DNA of 39,092 bases from Cyclobacteriaceae bacterium. Its GTDB lineage: Bacteria; Bacteroidota; Bacteroidia; Cytophagales; Cyclobacteriaceae. The position numbers were made by a program, and so were the translations under genes. The notes under the pieces were generated by a model. That model saw only the letters and a list, made by a program, of their open reading frames with translations, searched no databases and was not told the origin of the DNA. The first letter of the stretch is position 1. The number at the start of each line of letters is the position of its first letter. This document shows, in pieces, positions 23,955 through 31,681 of this stretch. Location of the stretch: positions 1 to 39,092 of the forward strand of contig BPHC01000003.1 of the NCBI GenBank assembly GCA_026003355.1, read 5' to 3'.

Positions 23955-24402
23955 AAGTCTTTTATCTTCCTTTTTACTTGGGGGGTACCCAAGAATGAAA
24001 CGTTTCTTCGCTAGATTTCTGATTGTAAATCTGATTTTCTTTTCTAGATTTAAGTTAAGATTACTGTTATTCTTAAAAAGTCGTTGTAGCGTTTGATATA
24101 CGGGGTCATAGGTCGCTGGATTTTTTAATATTTTTAAAATTCTATCACGTAATTTTTTCTGTTGTTTAACTATTTCTTTTTTCTTTTTTTTATAACGTCA
24201 GATGGTTTTGCGTCAGATAAGATAGCAGGAGGTGTTAAGGACTCCCAATTTGGCATCTTGATTTTTCCAATAGTCTCGAGAATAACCTTTTGACGGTTCT
24301 TCTTAAACTCCATTTCAATTTGATTGCCTGTAATTATCTTGTCATGATTTTTATCAATCAAGTCAAGATAGGAAAGACTAATATCTGAACTTCAGATATT
24401 TC
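23955..24402 (-). pseudogene. Broken PIN-like (DUF4935) nuclease gene
   Basis: On the minus strand the segment from about 24402 down reads SSDISLSYLDLIDKNHDKI, then TGNQIEMEFKKNRQKVILE, a pattern like the DUF4935 PIN-like family (resident QxxxEFxxNR). At about 24170-24180 an A-rich run shifts the frame. The other frame continues with KKLRDRILKILKNPATYDPVY and then RFILGYPPSKKEDK, the family's second conserved part. The N-terminal DTN-type acidic motif and the C-terminal catalytic strand are both missing, and the transposase relic begins where the end should be. PIN domains are RNases, often of toxin or defence systems. It is a dead gene; the family call is moderate. Confidence 0.5.
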
Positions 24403-24408
24403 GAAATA
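24380..24408. repeat. Two adjacent palindromes at the accessory/backbone boundary
   Basis: AATATCTGAA-C-TTCAGATATT (24380-24400) is a perfect 10-bp inverted repeat. It overlaps the perfect palindrome TATTTCGAAATA (24397-24408). They lie 28 nt beyond the truA stop and just where the broken PIN gene begins. They could be a truA terminator (no clear T tract), an operator or an insertion end. Confidence 0.4.
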
Positions 24409-24435
24409 CCAGGTGTAGCCCGCAGAAATAAATGT

Positions 24436-25197
24436 TTAGTTCCGTTTGTTTACCCGAAAAACCGAAGACGGATATTTCACCCGAATCAAATACAGCCCCT
24501 GCGCATCGGCATTAGCACCTGCCATTCTGCGATCTTTCTTTTGGATGATTTTTTTAAAATCATCTACCGCCATTTTTCCGGTTCCTACCTCCAGCAAGGT
24601 GCCCACAATGGCGCGCACCATGCCGCGCAGAAAACGGTTGGCCGTAATGGTAAACACCAGTTTATTGCCCTTTTGCTGCCAAAGGGCTTTTTTTACCGTA
24701 CACCTGAAGTGGTGCACATCGGTATGTACCTTGCTGAAGCTGGTAAAGTCGTGTTCGCCCACCAGCACAGCTGCTGCCCGGTTCATGGCGTTTACATCCA
24801 GTGGCCTGTAAAAGGGCGTGGCCAAACCCAAAAGCAGGGGATCTTTTTCGGTGGTAATGCGGTATTCATAAGTCCGTTCGCGGGCGCTGTACCGCGCATG
24901 GGCTGTTGCTTTTACCGGCCGTATGCTGCGTATGGCAATATCGCGTGGCAGAAAGGAGTTAAGCCTTTGTCGCAGCACATCGGTCTGAAAAGCCTTTTCA
25001 ATGTCGCAATGAAAAAACTGCTGCACGCAATGTACGCCCGCATCGGTCCGGCCGCTGGCTACGATTTTTACCGGCATGCGCAGTATCGTACCCAGTGCGT
25101 CTTCCACCACCTCCTGTATGCCGGTGGCGTTGCGCTGACTTTGCCAGCCGGCATAGTTGGTTCCGCAATAGGATATTTCAAAAAAATAACGCGGCAT
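24436..25197 (-). CDS. truA: tRNA pseudouridine(38-40) synthase
   Basis: A 253-residue TruA that converts uridines 38-40 of the tRNA anticodon arm to pseudouridine. The N-terminus MPRYFFEISYCGTNYAGWQSQ is typical. The catalytic Asp is D52 in SGRTDAGVHC. RFLRGMVRAIVGTLLEVGTG is the conserved C-terminal part. I chose the ATG at 25197; an ATG nine codons further up would overlap the thiolase end and adds residues not found in the family. It follows the thiolase gene by 7 nt on the same strand, so the two are probably co-transcribed. It is the first backbone gene after the accessory region, with clearly higher GC. Confidence 0.95.
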   Translation of the reverse strand: MPRYFFEISYCGTNYAGWQSQRNATGIQEVVEDALGTILRMPVKIVASGRTDAGVHCVQQFFHCDIEKAFQTDVLRQRLNSFLPRDIAIRSIRPVKATAHARYSARERTYEYRITTEKDPLLLGLATPFYRPLDVNAMNRAAAVLVGEHDFTSFSKVHTDVHHFRCTVKKALWQQKGNKLVFTITANRFLRGMVRAIVGTLLEVGTGKMAVDDFKKIIQKKDRRMAGANADAQGLYLIRVKYPSSVFRVNKRN

Positions 25198-25204
25198 AAT
25201 GTGC

Positions 25205-26407
25205 TTAGCAGGTTGTGTTTTCATACACCACTGCAGCTCCCTGCCCTACACCTACGCACATGGTGGCTATGCCATATTTTACTTTTCTTCGTTTCATTTC
25301 ATGCAAAAGGGTGGCGGTTATGCGTGCGCCGCTGCAGCCCAGCGGGTGTCCCAGTGCAATGGCGCCCCCGTTAACGTTTACCACTTCGGGGTTCAGATGC
25401 AACTCCTGCATGCAGGCCAGTGCCTGTGCGGCAAAGGCTTCATTCAGCTCAATCAAACCCACCTGGTCCAGGGTTATGCCGGCGCGCTGCAGGGCTTTGC
25501 GCATGGCCGGCACCGGACCAATACCCATCAGGGCCGGCTCCACACCGGCCACAGCCATGGCCACCACACGCGCCAGCGGCTGCTGGTTGTTTTCCCTGAG
25601 CCAGTCCTCGCTAACCACCAGGGTGCAGGCGGCCCCATCGTTAATGCCCGAAGCATTTCCGGCGGTTACGGTTCCTCCTTCCCGGAAGGCGGGCTTCAGT
25701 GCGGCAAGCTTCTCCATGGAGGTCAGGCGTGGATGTTCGTCTTTCTCAACCCACACGGTTTCCCGGCCGTCCTCAACGGGTACGGCAACCAGTTCATCGT
25801 GAAACTTACCGGCCAGGAAAGCCTGATGGTATTTTTGCTGCGACTGCAGCGCAAAGGCATCCTGCTGTTCGCGGCTAATGTGCCAGCGTTCGGCTACGTT
25901 CTCGGCCGTTTCGCCCATGGAATAGGGGTAATGAATTTTCGCCAGCCGGGGATTTACAAACCGCCAGCCAATAGTAGTGTCGTACATTTCGGTTTTACGG
26001 GCAAAGGCCTCGTAGGCTTTGGCCAGCACAAAGGGGGCGCGGCTCATGCTTTCCACGCCGCCGGCTATGTACACACTTCCTTCATTGAGCATCACCCCCC
26101 TTGCTGCATCCATAATGGCCTGCAGGCCCGAGGCGCACAGCCGGTTAACCGTAACCCCGGCTACTTCCAGGGGCAGACCGGCCAGCAGGGCGGCCATGCG
26201 GGCCACGTTGCGGTTGTCTTCGCCACTCTGGTTGGCTGCGCCCAGAATTACGTCTTCCACCTGCCGCGCATCAACAGCCGTATTGCGTTCCATGATTTTT
26301 TTTATCACAAACGCAGCAAGGTCGTCAGGCCGTACCGCTGCAAGCGCCCCCCCGTACTTTCCTACAGGTGTGCGGATAGCGTCAACGATATAAGCTGCCT
26401 GTTTCAT
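25205..26407 (-). CDS. pcaF: Thiolase, 3-oxoadipyl-CoA / acetyl-CoA acyltransferase type
   Basis: A 400-residue thiolase. The active cysteine is C91 in VNRLCASG, His is in GHPLGCSG and the second Cys in CVGVGQG near the C-terminus. VARMAALLAGLP, GGVESMSRAPFV and DTTIGWRFVNP are features of PcaF/PaaJ-like enzymes, which cleave 3-oxoadipyl-CoA to succinyl-CoA and acetyl-CoA in aromatic or phenylacetate breakdown. Without other pca or paa genes nearby, a general acetyl-CoA acyltransferase in fatty-acid or ketone metabolism remains possible; the symbol rests on sequence pattern only. It is divergent from the DUF4293 gene, with 60 nt between the starts. Confidence 0.85.
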   Translation of the reverse strand: MKQAAYIVDAIRTPVGKYGGALAAVRPDDLAAFVIKKIMERNTAVDARQVEDVILGAANQSGEDNRNVARMAALLAGLPLEVAGVTVNRLCASGLQAIMDAARGVMLNEGSVYIAGGVESMSRAPFVLAKAYEAFARKTEMYDTTIGWRFVNPRLAKIHYPYSMGETAENVAERWHISREQQDAFALQSQQKYHQAFLAGKFHDELVAVPVEDGRETVWVEKDEHPRLTSMEKLAALKPAFREGGTVTAGNASGINDGAACTLVVSEDWLRENNQQPLARVVAMAVAGVEPALMGIGPVPAMRKALQRAGITLDQVGLIELNEAFAAQALACMQELHLNPEVVNVNGGAIALGHPLGCSGARITATLLHEMKRRKVKYGIATMCVGVGQGAAVVYENTTC

Positions 26408-26412
26408 TGTTC

Positions 26413-26442
26413 TTGTGTTGGTTTACAGTTTTGTTACTTTTG
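26413..26442 (+). promoter_or_regulatory. Candidate Bacteroidota promoter of the DUF4293 gene
   Basis: TACTTTTG at 26435-26442 fits the TAnnTTTG -7 element of Bacteroidota, with TTG at 26413-26415 as a -33 element 19 nt upstream. The ATG is 25 nt downstream. Confidence 0.45.
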
Positions 26443-26467
26443 CCTTACAAGTTAACCATACCTGCTC

Positions 26468-26908
26468 ATGTGGCAACGCCCGCAAACTTTATTTCTGATT
26501 GTAAGCATCATTGCCCTTCTTATTGCCCTTGTTAAGCCCATCTGGGCACTAAACGCAGATGAGGTACTTACTCCCTTTTACCTGAAGCAGGGCGACAGCT
26601 ACATCTATATGCCCTATGCCGTTACGGCTGCCCTGGCTGTGGCCTCGGTAACCATAGCCATCAGTATTATAAGGCGTTACCAAAACCGCCTTTTGCAGCT
26701 TAAGCTGGGCGCGCTGAATTCGGTAATGCTGGCAGGCTTTATGGTATGTGCCGTGTGGTTTGCCAACAGGCTTATGGAAGGAGGGCGCGGCAAGGTATCG
26801 GTATGGTGGGTGGTGCTGGCAGCTGTGGCTGTACTATCGAACTGGCTGGCCATGAAATTCATTCGCAGAGACGAGCGCATTGTGCGGGAGTCGGACCGTC
26901 TGCGCTAA
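26468..26908 (+). CDS. DUF4293 family membrane protein
   Basis: A 146-residue inner-membrane protein. It opens with MWQRPQTLFLIVSIIALLIAL, the family's typical start. Four hydrophobic helices (about residues 8-28, 49-68, 80-100 and 110-130) are followed by a charged tail (RRDERIVRESDRLR). DUF4293 proteins are almost restricted to Bacteroidota, have no known function and often lie near truA, as here. It has its own likely promoter and lies on the strand opposite to truA/thiolase. Confidence 0.85.
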   Translation: MWQRPQTLFLIVSIIALLIALVKPIWALNADEVLTPFYLKQGDSYIYMPYAVTAALAVASVTIAISIIRRYQNRLLQLKLGALNSVMLAGFMVCAVWFANRLMEGGRGKVSVWWVVLAAVAVLSNWLAMKFIRRDERIVRESDRLR

Positions 26909-26984
26909 CTGTCAGGCTGTCAGTATTTTCTTTCTGGAATATTCTTTGAATACAGTAGACCGTTTCCATTAAACGCCTGCTCGT

Positions 26985-28883
26985 ATGACAACCCTTCAGG
27001 AAAAAGGTACGCTTTCCATCAACACGGAGAACATTTTTCCCATTATCAAAAAATTTTTGTACTCCGACCACGAAATTTTCCTGCGCGAACTGGTTTCGAA
27101 TGCAGTCGATGCCACCCAGAAGCTTAAAAAACTGGCTTCCATGGGTGAATACACCGAAGACCTGGGCGACCTGAAAATTGAGGTGAGCTTCGACAAAAAG
27201 AAAAAAACCATTACCGTATCCGACAAAGGCATAGGCATGACAGCCGATGAGGTGAAAAAGTACATTAACCAGATTGCCTTTTCCGGTGCGGCCGAATTTG
27301 TGGAAAAGTTTAAGGATAAAACCAATGCCAGCGACATCATCGGCAAGTTTGGCCTGGGCTTTTACTCGGCATTTATGGTGGCCGAAAAGGTAGAGCTCAT
27401 CACACGGTCGTATCAGGCCGATGAAACCGGGGCTGTGCGTTGGTCGTGCGATGGTTCTACCGAATTTGAACTGCACCCCGCGGTAAAAAAGCAACGCGGC
27501 ACCGATGTAATACTGCACATAGCAAAAGATGCCGAAGAGTTTCTGGACGAGCACCGGCTGCTGGGCATTCTGGAAAAATACTGCCGGTTTCTGCCCGTGG
27601 AAATTAAATTCGGCACACGCCAGGAAAGCATTGAAGATGGTGCCGATGAGGCCGGTAAAAAAAAGCACAAAACCGTTACCGTTGACCGCATCATCAACAA
27701 CCCCAGGCCGTTGTGGACCCAGTCACCTTCCGACCTGAAAGATGAAGACTACCTGAAATTCTACAAAGAGCTTTATCCCTTAAGCGAAGACCCGCTGTTC
27801 TGGATACACCTTAACGTGGACTTTCCGTTTAACCTCACCGGTATTCTCTACTTCCCGAAAGTAAAAAACGACTTTGAACTGCACCGCAATAAAATACAGC
27901 TGTACTGCCGCCAGGTATTTATTACCGATGAGGTAAAAGACATAGTCCCTGACTTTTTAATGCTTTTGCATGGCGTAATCGATTCGCCCGACATACCGCT
28001 TAATGTGTCGCGCAGCTACCTGCAAAGCGACTCGAACGTAAAGAAAATTAGTCAGCACATTACCAAAAAGGTGGCCGACAAACTGCAGGAGTTGTTTAAA
28101 AAAGAACGCGAATCGTTTGAAAAAAAATGGGATGACATCAGCCTGTTTGTAAAATACGGCATGATTGCCGATGAAAAATTTTACGACCGCGCCAAAGAGT
28201 TTGTACTACTCAAAAACACCGAAGGCAAATACTTTACGCTGGACGAATACCACGACAAGGTAAAGACGGTGCAAACCGATAAAAACAAAAACGTGGTATA
28301 CCTCTACACCACCGATGCCGGCAGGCAGGACAGCTTCATCCAGTCGGCCCGCAGCAAAGGCTATGACGTGCTCATCATGGACGGCATGCTCGATGCCCAT
28401 TTTATCAACACCCTGGAATATAAACTCGATAAGACCCATTGGAAACGCGTTGACAGCGACACGCCCGAAAAACTCATCGCCAAAGACGATCATCCGCAAA
28501 TGGTGCTGTCGGCCGATGAGCAAAACCAGGTCAAATCGGTTTTTGAAAAAGCGGCTGACAAACCCGGCATACAGGTAACGGTCGAAGCCCTTGCCCCCGA
28601 TGAACTGCCGGCAGTAATAACACTTAATGAGTTTGCGCGAAGAATGAAAGATATGGCCCGTGTGGGCGGAGGGGCCTTTCCCTTTGGCACGATGCCCGAC
28701 TCGCTAACCGTGGCCGTTAACGGCAACCACGCACTCATACAACGCATTCTGAAAGCCGAAAACGAAGCGGAAAAAACAAGGCTGGCCCGCCAGGCTATTG
28801 ATCTGGCCCTGCTTTCGCAGCACATGTTAACCGGTACCGACCTTACCGCCTTTATTAAAAGAAGTGTGGATTTTATATCCTGA
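26985..28883 (+). CDS. htpG: Molecular chaperone HtpG (bacterial Hsp90)
   Basis: A 632-residue Hsp90-family chaperone of the cytoplasm; an ATP-driven dimer that helps fold client proteins. The GHKL ATP-binding fold shows FLRELVSNAVDATQKLKKL, DKGIGMTADEV and IGKFGLGFYSAF. The middle domain has LNVSRSYLQSD, and the C-terminal dimerisation domain is present. The length matches Bacteroidota HtpG. The preceding 76 nt hold no clear -7 element. It is followed by a GH32 gene on the same strand with its own likely promoter. Confidence 0.95.
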   Translation: MTTLQEKGTLSINTENIFPIIKKFLYSDHEIFLRELVSNAVDATQKLKKLASMGEYTEDLGDLKIEVSFDKKKKTITVSDKGIGMTADEVKKYINQIAFSGAAEFVEKFKDKTNASDIIGKFGLGFYSAFMVAEKVELITRSYQADETGAVRWSCDGSTEFELHPAVKKQRGTDVILHIAKDAEEFLDEHRLLGILEKYCRFLPVEIKFGTRQESIEDGADEAGKKKHKTVTVDRIINNPRPLWTQSPSDLKDEDYLKFYKELYPLSEDPLFWIHLNVDFPFNLTGILYFPKVKNDFELHRNKIQLYCRQVFITDEVKDIVPDFLMLLHGVIDSPDIPLNVSRSYLQSDSNVKKISQHITKKVADKLQELFKKERESFEKKWDDISLFVKYGMIADEKFYDRAKEFVLLKNTEGKYFTLDEYHDKVKTVQTDKNKNVVYLYTTDAGRQDSFIQSARSKGYDVLIMDGMLDAHFINTLEYKLDKTHWKRVDSDTPEKLIAKDDHPQMVLSADEQNQVKSVFEKAADKPGIQVTVEALAPDELPAVITLNEFARRMKDMARVGGGAFPFGTMPDSLTVAVNGNHALIQRILKAENEAEKTRLARQAIDLALLSQHMLTGTDLTAFIKRSVDFIS

Positions 28884-28924
28884 CCAGCCCGGCGGGTGGG
28901 GTTAAGGGCCCCGGCACCTTTTTG

Positions 28925-28932
28925 TATATTTG
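28925..28932 (+). promoter_or_regulatory. Candidate -7 element of the GH32 gene
   Basis: TATATTTG matches TAnnTTTG exactly, 16 nt before the ATG at 28949. No convincing -33 element is seen. Confidence 0.4.
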
Positions 28933-28948
28933 AAATCAAAACCGCCCG

Positions 28949-30448
28949 ATGACCAGACGCCTGATGATATGGTGCGGCTTTCTGCTGCTGTTGCACCTAG
29001 CCTGCAACAGCCCGGCCCCCGTTACCACCGCCGAAGCACACCGGCCCCGCTTTCACTTTACGCCTCCTTCGGGCTGGATGAACGATCCCAACGGACTGGT
29101 TTACCAGAATGGCGAGTACCACCTGTTTTATCAGCACTATCCCGACAGCACCGTGTGGGGGCCCATGCACTGGGGGCACGCCGTTACACGTGACCTGATT
29201 AACTGGCAACACCTGCCCATAGCCCTCTATCCCGACTCACTGGGGTATATCTTTTCCGGGAGTGCCGTGGCCGACACAGCCAACACATCGGGCCTGAAAC
29301 AGGGCAGCGCCACCCCGCTGGTGGCCCTTTTCACCTACGACAAACAGGGCTTCGAAACGCAGGGCCTGGCCTACAGCACAGACAACGGGCGCACCTGGCA
29401 GAAGTATGATAAAAACCCGGTTATTGGCAATCCGGGCGAAAAAGACTTTCGCGACCCCAAAGTATTTTACCACCAGGCCTCCGGACACTGGATTATGTGT
29501 CTGGCAGTAAAAGATCATATCGAATTTTACCGCTCGCAAAACCTGCTGCAATGGCAAAAGACCGGCTCCTTTGGCAAGACCTACGGAAGCCATGGTGGTG
29601 TATGGGAATGCCCCGACCTGTTTCCGCTAACCAATCCCGAAACCGGTGTTACCAAATGGATTCTGCTGGTAAGCATAAACCCGGGCGGACCCAACGGTGG
29701 CTCTTCTACCCAGTATTTTACCGGCAGCTTTAACGGCACCACATTTACATGCGAAGAAGATACGGCACAGGTGCGCTGGCTGGATTACGGACCGGATAAC
29801 TATGCAGGCGTTACCTGGAACAACGTGCCCGGCAACCGCCGGATATTTTTGGGATGGATGAGCAACTGGAATTACGGACAGGTTGTGCCCACCGCCACTT
29901 GGCGCAGCGCCATGACCGTTCCCCGGGAGCTTACCCTGCAACAGGCAGGTAATAATTGGACAGTAGCCTCACTTCCGGTTAAGGAATTAGAAGCCCTTCG
30001 GCAAAACGAACAACCCATTGCTGCCGGTGAGGAAATGTCCTTCAACGGCCTGGCCGATATGGAAATAACCTTCGACCTCACCACAAATCCCGAAGAAGCC
30101 GGCATGGTGTTTACCAACAACAGCAACGAACAGCTGCGCATAGGTTATGAAAGGGAACACAACCGCCTGTATATCGATCGCTCGCGTGCGGGCAAAGCCG
30201 GTTTTTCCGATCGGTTTATTCCGGTAAGTTATGCACCACGGATTTCCGACAGCACCCGGCTGACCCTGCGCATAGTGCTGGATGTGGCCTCGGCCGAATT
30301 ATTTGCCGACAACGGTCTTACCTGCATGACCTCCGTTTTCTTTCCTTCGGCCACCTTTAACCGGTTTAAAATGTATTACCGCGGAAAAACATCACCATTT
30401 ATTGAAGGAAAATGGTATGCACTTAAGGAAGCCAGGTTCAGTAAATAA
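28949..30448 (+). CDS. Glycoside hydrolase family 32 lipoprotein (levanase/inulinase/invertase type)
   Basis: A 499-residue enzyme that hydrolyses beta-fructosides. The SPII signal ends LLHLAC (Cys19), so it is lipid-anchored in the envelope. The five-bladed propeller carries the three acidic residues of GH32: D46 in WMNDPNG (nucleophile), D169 in FRDPK (transition-state stabiliser) and E220 in WECPDL (acid/base). A C-terminal beta-sandwich follows (about residues 345-499). Exo-levanase, exo-inulinase or sucrase activity cannot be separated by sequence alone. No SusC/SusD pair or fructokinase lies next to it, so it does not form a classical polysaccharide-utilisation locus here. Confidence 0.92.
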   Translation: MTRRLMIWCGFLLLLHLACNSPAPVTTAEAHRPRFHFTPPSGWMNDPNGLVYQNGEYHLFYQHYPDSTVWGPMHWGHAVTRDLINWQHLPIALYPDSLGYIFSGSAVADTANTSGLKQGSATPLVALFTYDKQGFETQGLAYSTDNGRTWQKYDKNPVIGNPGEKDFRDPKVFYHQASGHWIMCLAVKDHIEFYRSQNLLQWQKTGSFGKTYGSHGGVWECPDLFPLTNPETGVTKWILLVSINPGGPNGGSSTQYFTGSFNGTTFTCEEDTAQVRWLDYGPDNYAGVTWNNVPGNRRIFLGWMSNWNYGQVVPTATWRSAMTVPRELTLQQAGNNWTVASLPVKELEALRQNEQPIAAGEEMSFNGLADMEITFDLTTNPEEAGMVFTNNSNEQLRIGYEREHNRLYIDRSRAGKAGFSDRFIPVSYAPRISDSTRLTLRIVLDVASAELFADNGLTCMTSVFFPSATFNRFKMYYRGKTSPFIEGKWYALKEARFSK

Positions 30449-30453
30449 GAATA

Positions 30454-30461
30454 TACTTTTG
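30454..30461 (+). promoter_or_regulatory. Candidate -7 element of the MORN/YwqK-like gene
   Basis: TACTTTTG matches TAnnTTTG, 27 nt before the ATG at 30489 and just after the GH32 stop. Confidence 0.4.
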
Positions 30462-30488
30462 CCGCTGCTTTACCGTTAAAAAGAACGC

Positions 30489-31298
30489 ATGAAATACCCT
30501 GCCACGATAGCGTTGATAGGTGCTGCGTTCACCGCCCTGGCGCAGGTAGAAGAAACTGACAAGCTTTTTACCATCGATACGCCCGCAAGTCTGGATTTTA
30601 TACACGAGCAAGAGCCCCTGCCCGCACCCAAAAAAAAGAAACCCCGGAAAAATGTGTTCTACGGAGTAAAAACACGTAAAGGCTTTGTGCGCAAGGGCGT
30701 TGGCGAGCGTGTTACCTACGAACTGTTTCACTACCTGAAAGTGCCCGAAACCCCCAAAACCCTGGTGCGCGATATTTATTACTACGACTTTGCCCGAAGG
30801 GAAATTGTACGCACCTCACGCTTCGACCCGAAACGTGGCGTGCTGGTTCATGGACCCTATCAGAAAATACAACAGGGTGTTCTTATTGAAAGCGGCATAT
30901 TTTACAAAGGCCTGAAGCACGGGCGGTGGATGCGCTATTCGCGCGACAGTGTGCTGCTGGACAAGGAAAAATATTTTATGGGCTGGCCCAAAGAGTCGCT
31001 TATAAGCTACTGGGACCCTGCCGAACGGAAAAAACCCAAGGAAATTATCCCCATTGAATACGGCCAGCGTGAAGGCAACTACTATTTGTTTCATGAAAAC
31101 GGACGTACTGCCGTTACCGGCGAATACAAATGGAATGAAAAGATAGGCGACTGGTACGAATACTATCCCAACGGAAACCGCAAGCGCGTCATCGCCTACC
31201 CGAAAGAGCCCTTCCAGAAAAACTTCCGGCCCTACATTAAAACCGAGTGGAACGAGCGCGGACAGGAAATTTATAGAAGTAACCGCACCAATAGTTAA
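30489..31298 (+). CDS. Exported protein with MORN/YwqK-like repeats
   Basis: A 269-residue protein with a short signal-like N-terminus (MKYPATIALIGAAFTALAQ). After a basic KKKKPRKN stretch, the second half has several repeats of the form G.F..G...G.W..Y (ESGIFYKGLKHGRWMRY, REGNYYLFHENGRTAVTGEY, KIGDWYEYYPNGN), the MORN-type pattern of YwqK-like proteins. Such repeats form stacked beta hairpins; their function in Bacteroidota exported proteins is unknown. It follows GH32 by 40 nt with its own likely promoter. After its stop comes the IS debris at 31324-31558. Confidence 0.65.
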   Translation: MKYPATIALIGAAFTALAQVEETDKLFTIDTPASLDFIHEQEPLPAPKKKKPRKNVFYGVKTRKGFVRKGVGERVTYELFHYLKVPETPKTLVRDIYYYDFARREIVRTSRFDPKRGVLVHGPYQKIQQGVLIESGIFYKGLKHGRWMRYSRDSVLLDKEKYFMGWPKESLISYWDPAERKKPKEIIPIEYGQREGNYYLFHENGRTAVTGEYKWNEKIGDWYEYYPNGNRKRVIAYPKEPFQKNFRPYIKTEWNERGQEIYRSNRTNS

Positions 31299-31323
31299 CT
31301 TTATAGCAAAAACCTTAAGTGGC

Positions 31324-31413
31324 CGTCCGGCACAAGATCAGCACCAGGTATTGAACGGAATCCTATGGAAATGCCGAACAGGTGCGCAATGGAGCGAGCC
31401 ATATGACCCCATA
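31324..31413 (+). mobile_element. Fragment of an IS5-type (DUF4096) transposase
   Basis: The plus frame from 31327 reads PAQDQHQVLNGILWKCRTGAQW, then SEPYDP, the conserved N-terminal part of IS5-group transposases (NAILWxLRTGAxWRDLP). No start, DDE domain or inverted repeats remain. A relic of about 30 codons. Confidence 0.6.
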
Positions 31414-31558
31414 AACTCCGGTTGCTTCACCACTTGTTCCAAAATATATTCAACGGATTGTTTAACGGCCTGGCCTTTTGCGGGCAGCTTCTTTTCATAG
31501 TAAAACCTGCCTGTGGAACAGTTCAGGATTTTACACGCCTTCGCACTTCTTACCAGGT
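31412..31558 (-). mobile_element. Fragment of an IS3-type transposase (OrfB start)
   Basis: The minus frame reads LVRSAKACKILNCSTGRFYYE, then KKLPAKGQAVKQSVEYILEQ, resembling the beginning of IS3-family OrfB (CxxLGxSRSxYYY...). It abuts the IS5-type fragment, so two relics of different families meet head on. Together they fill the 31299-31681 spacer, which otherwise has no gene. Confidence 0.5.
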
Positions 31559-31681
31559 GATGCGGAAACCGAAAGCTTAAGGGTTTTATTTACTTTAGCG
31601 GCAGCCGGTAATTTATTACCCAAAATCCGCTTTCGGCAAGCCGTAAACCGGTAAGTTTGTGCCCTGTACGGCAATACCACA

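Noticed and set aside
24446..26455. Several long plus-strand frames opposite truA and the thiolase
   Set aside because: They are antisense to two firm genes in GC-rich DNA, where stop codons are rare; their sequences are low-complexity His/Gly/Ala-rich reflections.
28890..28925. GC-rich hairpin after htpG as a terminator
   Set aside because: GGGG...CCCC pairing is possible, but no convincing stem with a T run was found.
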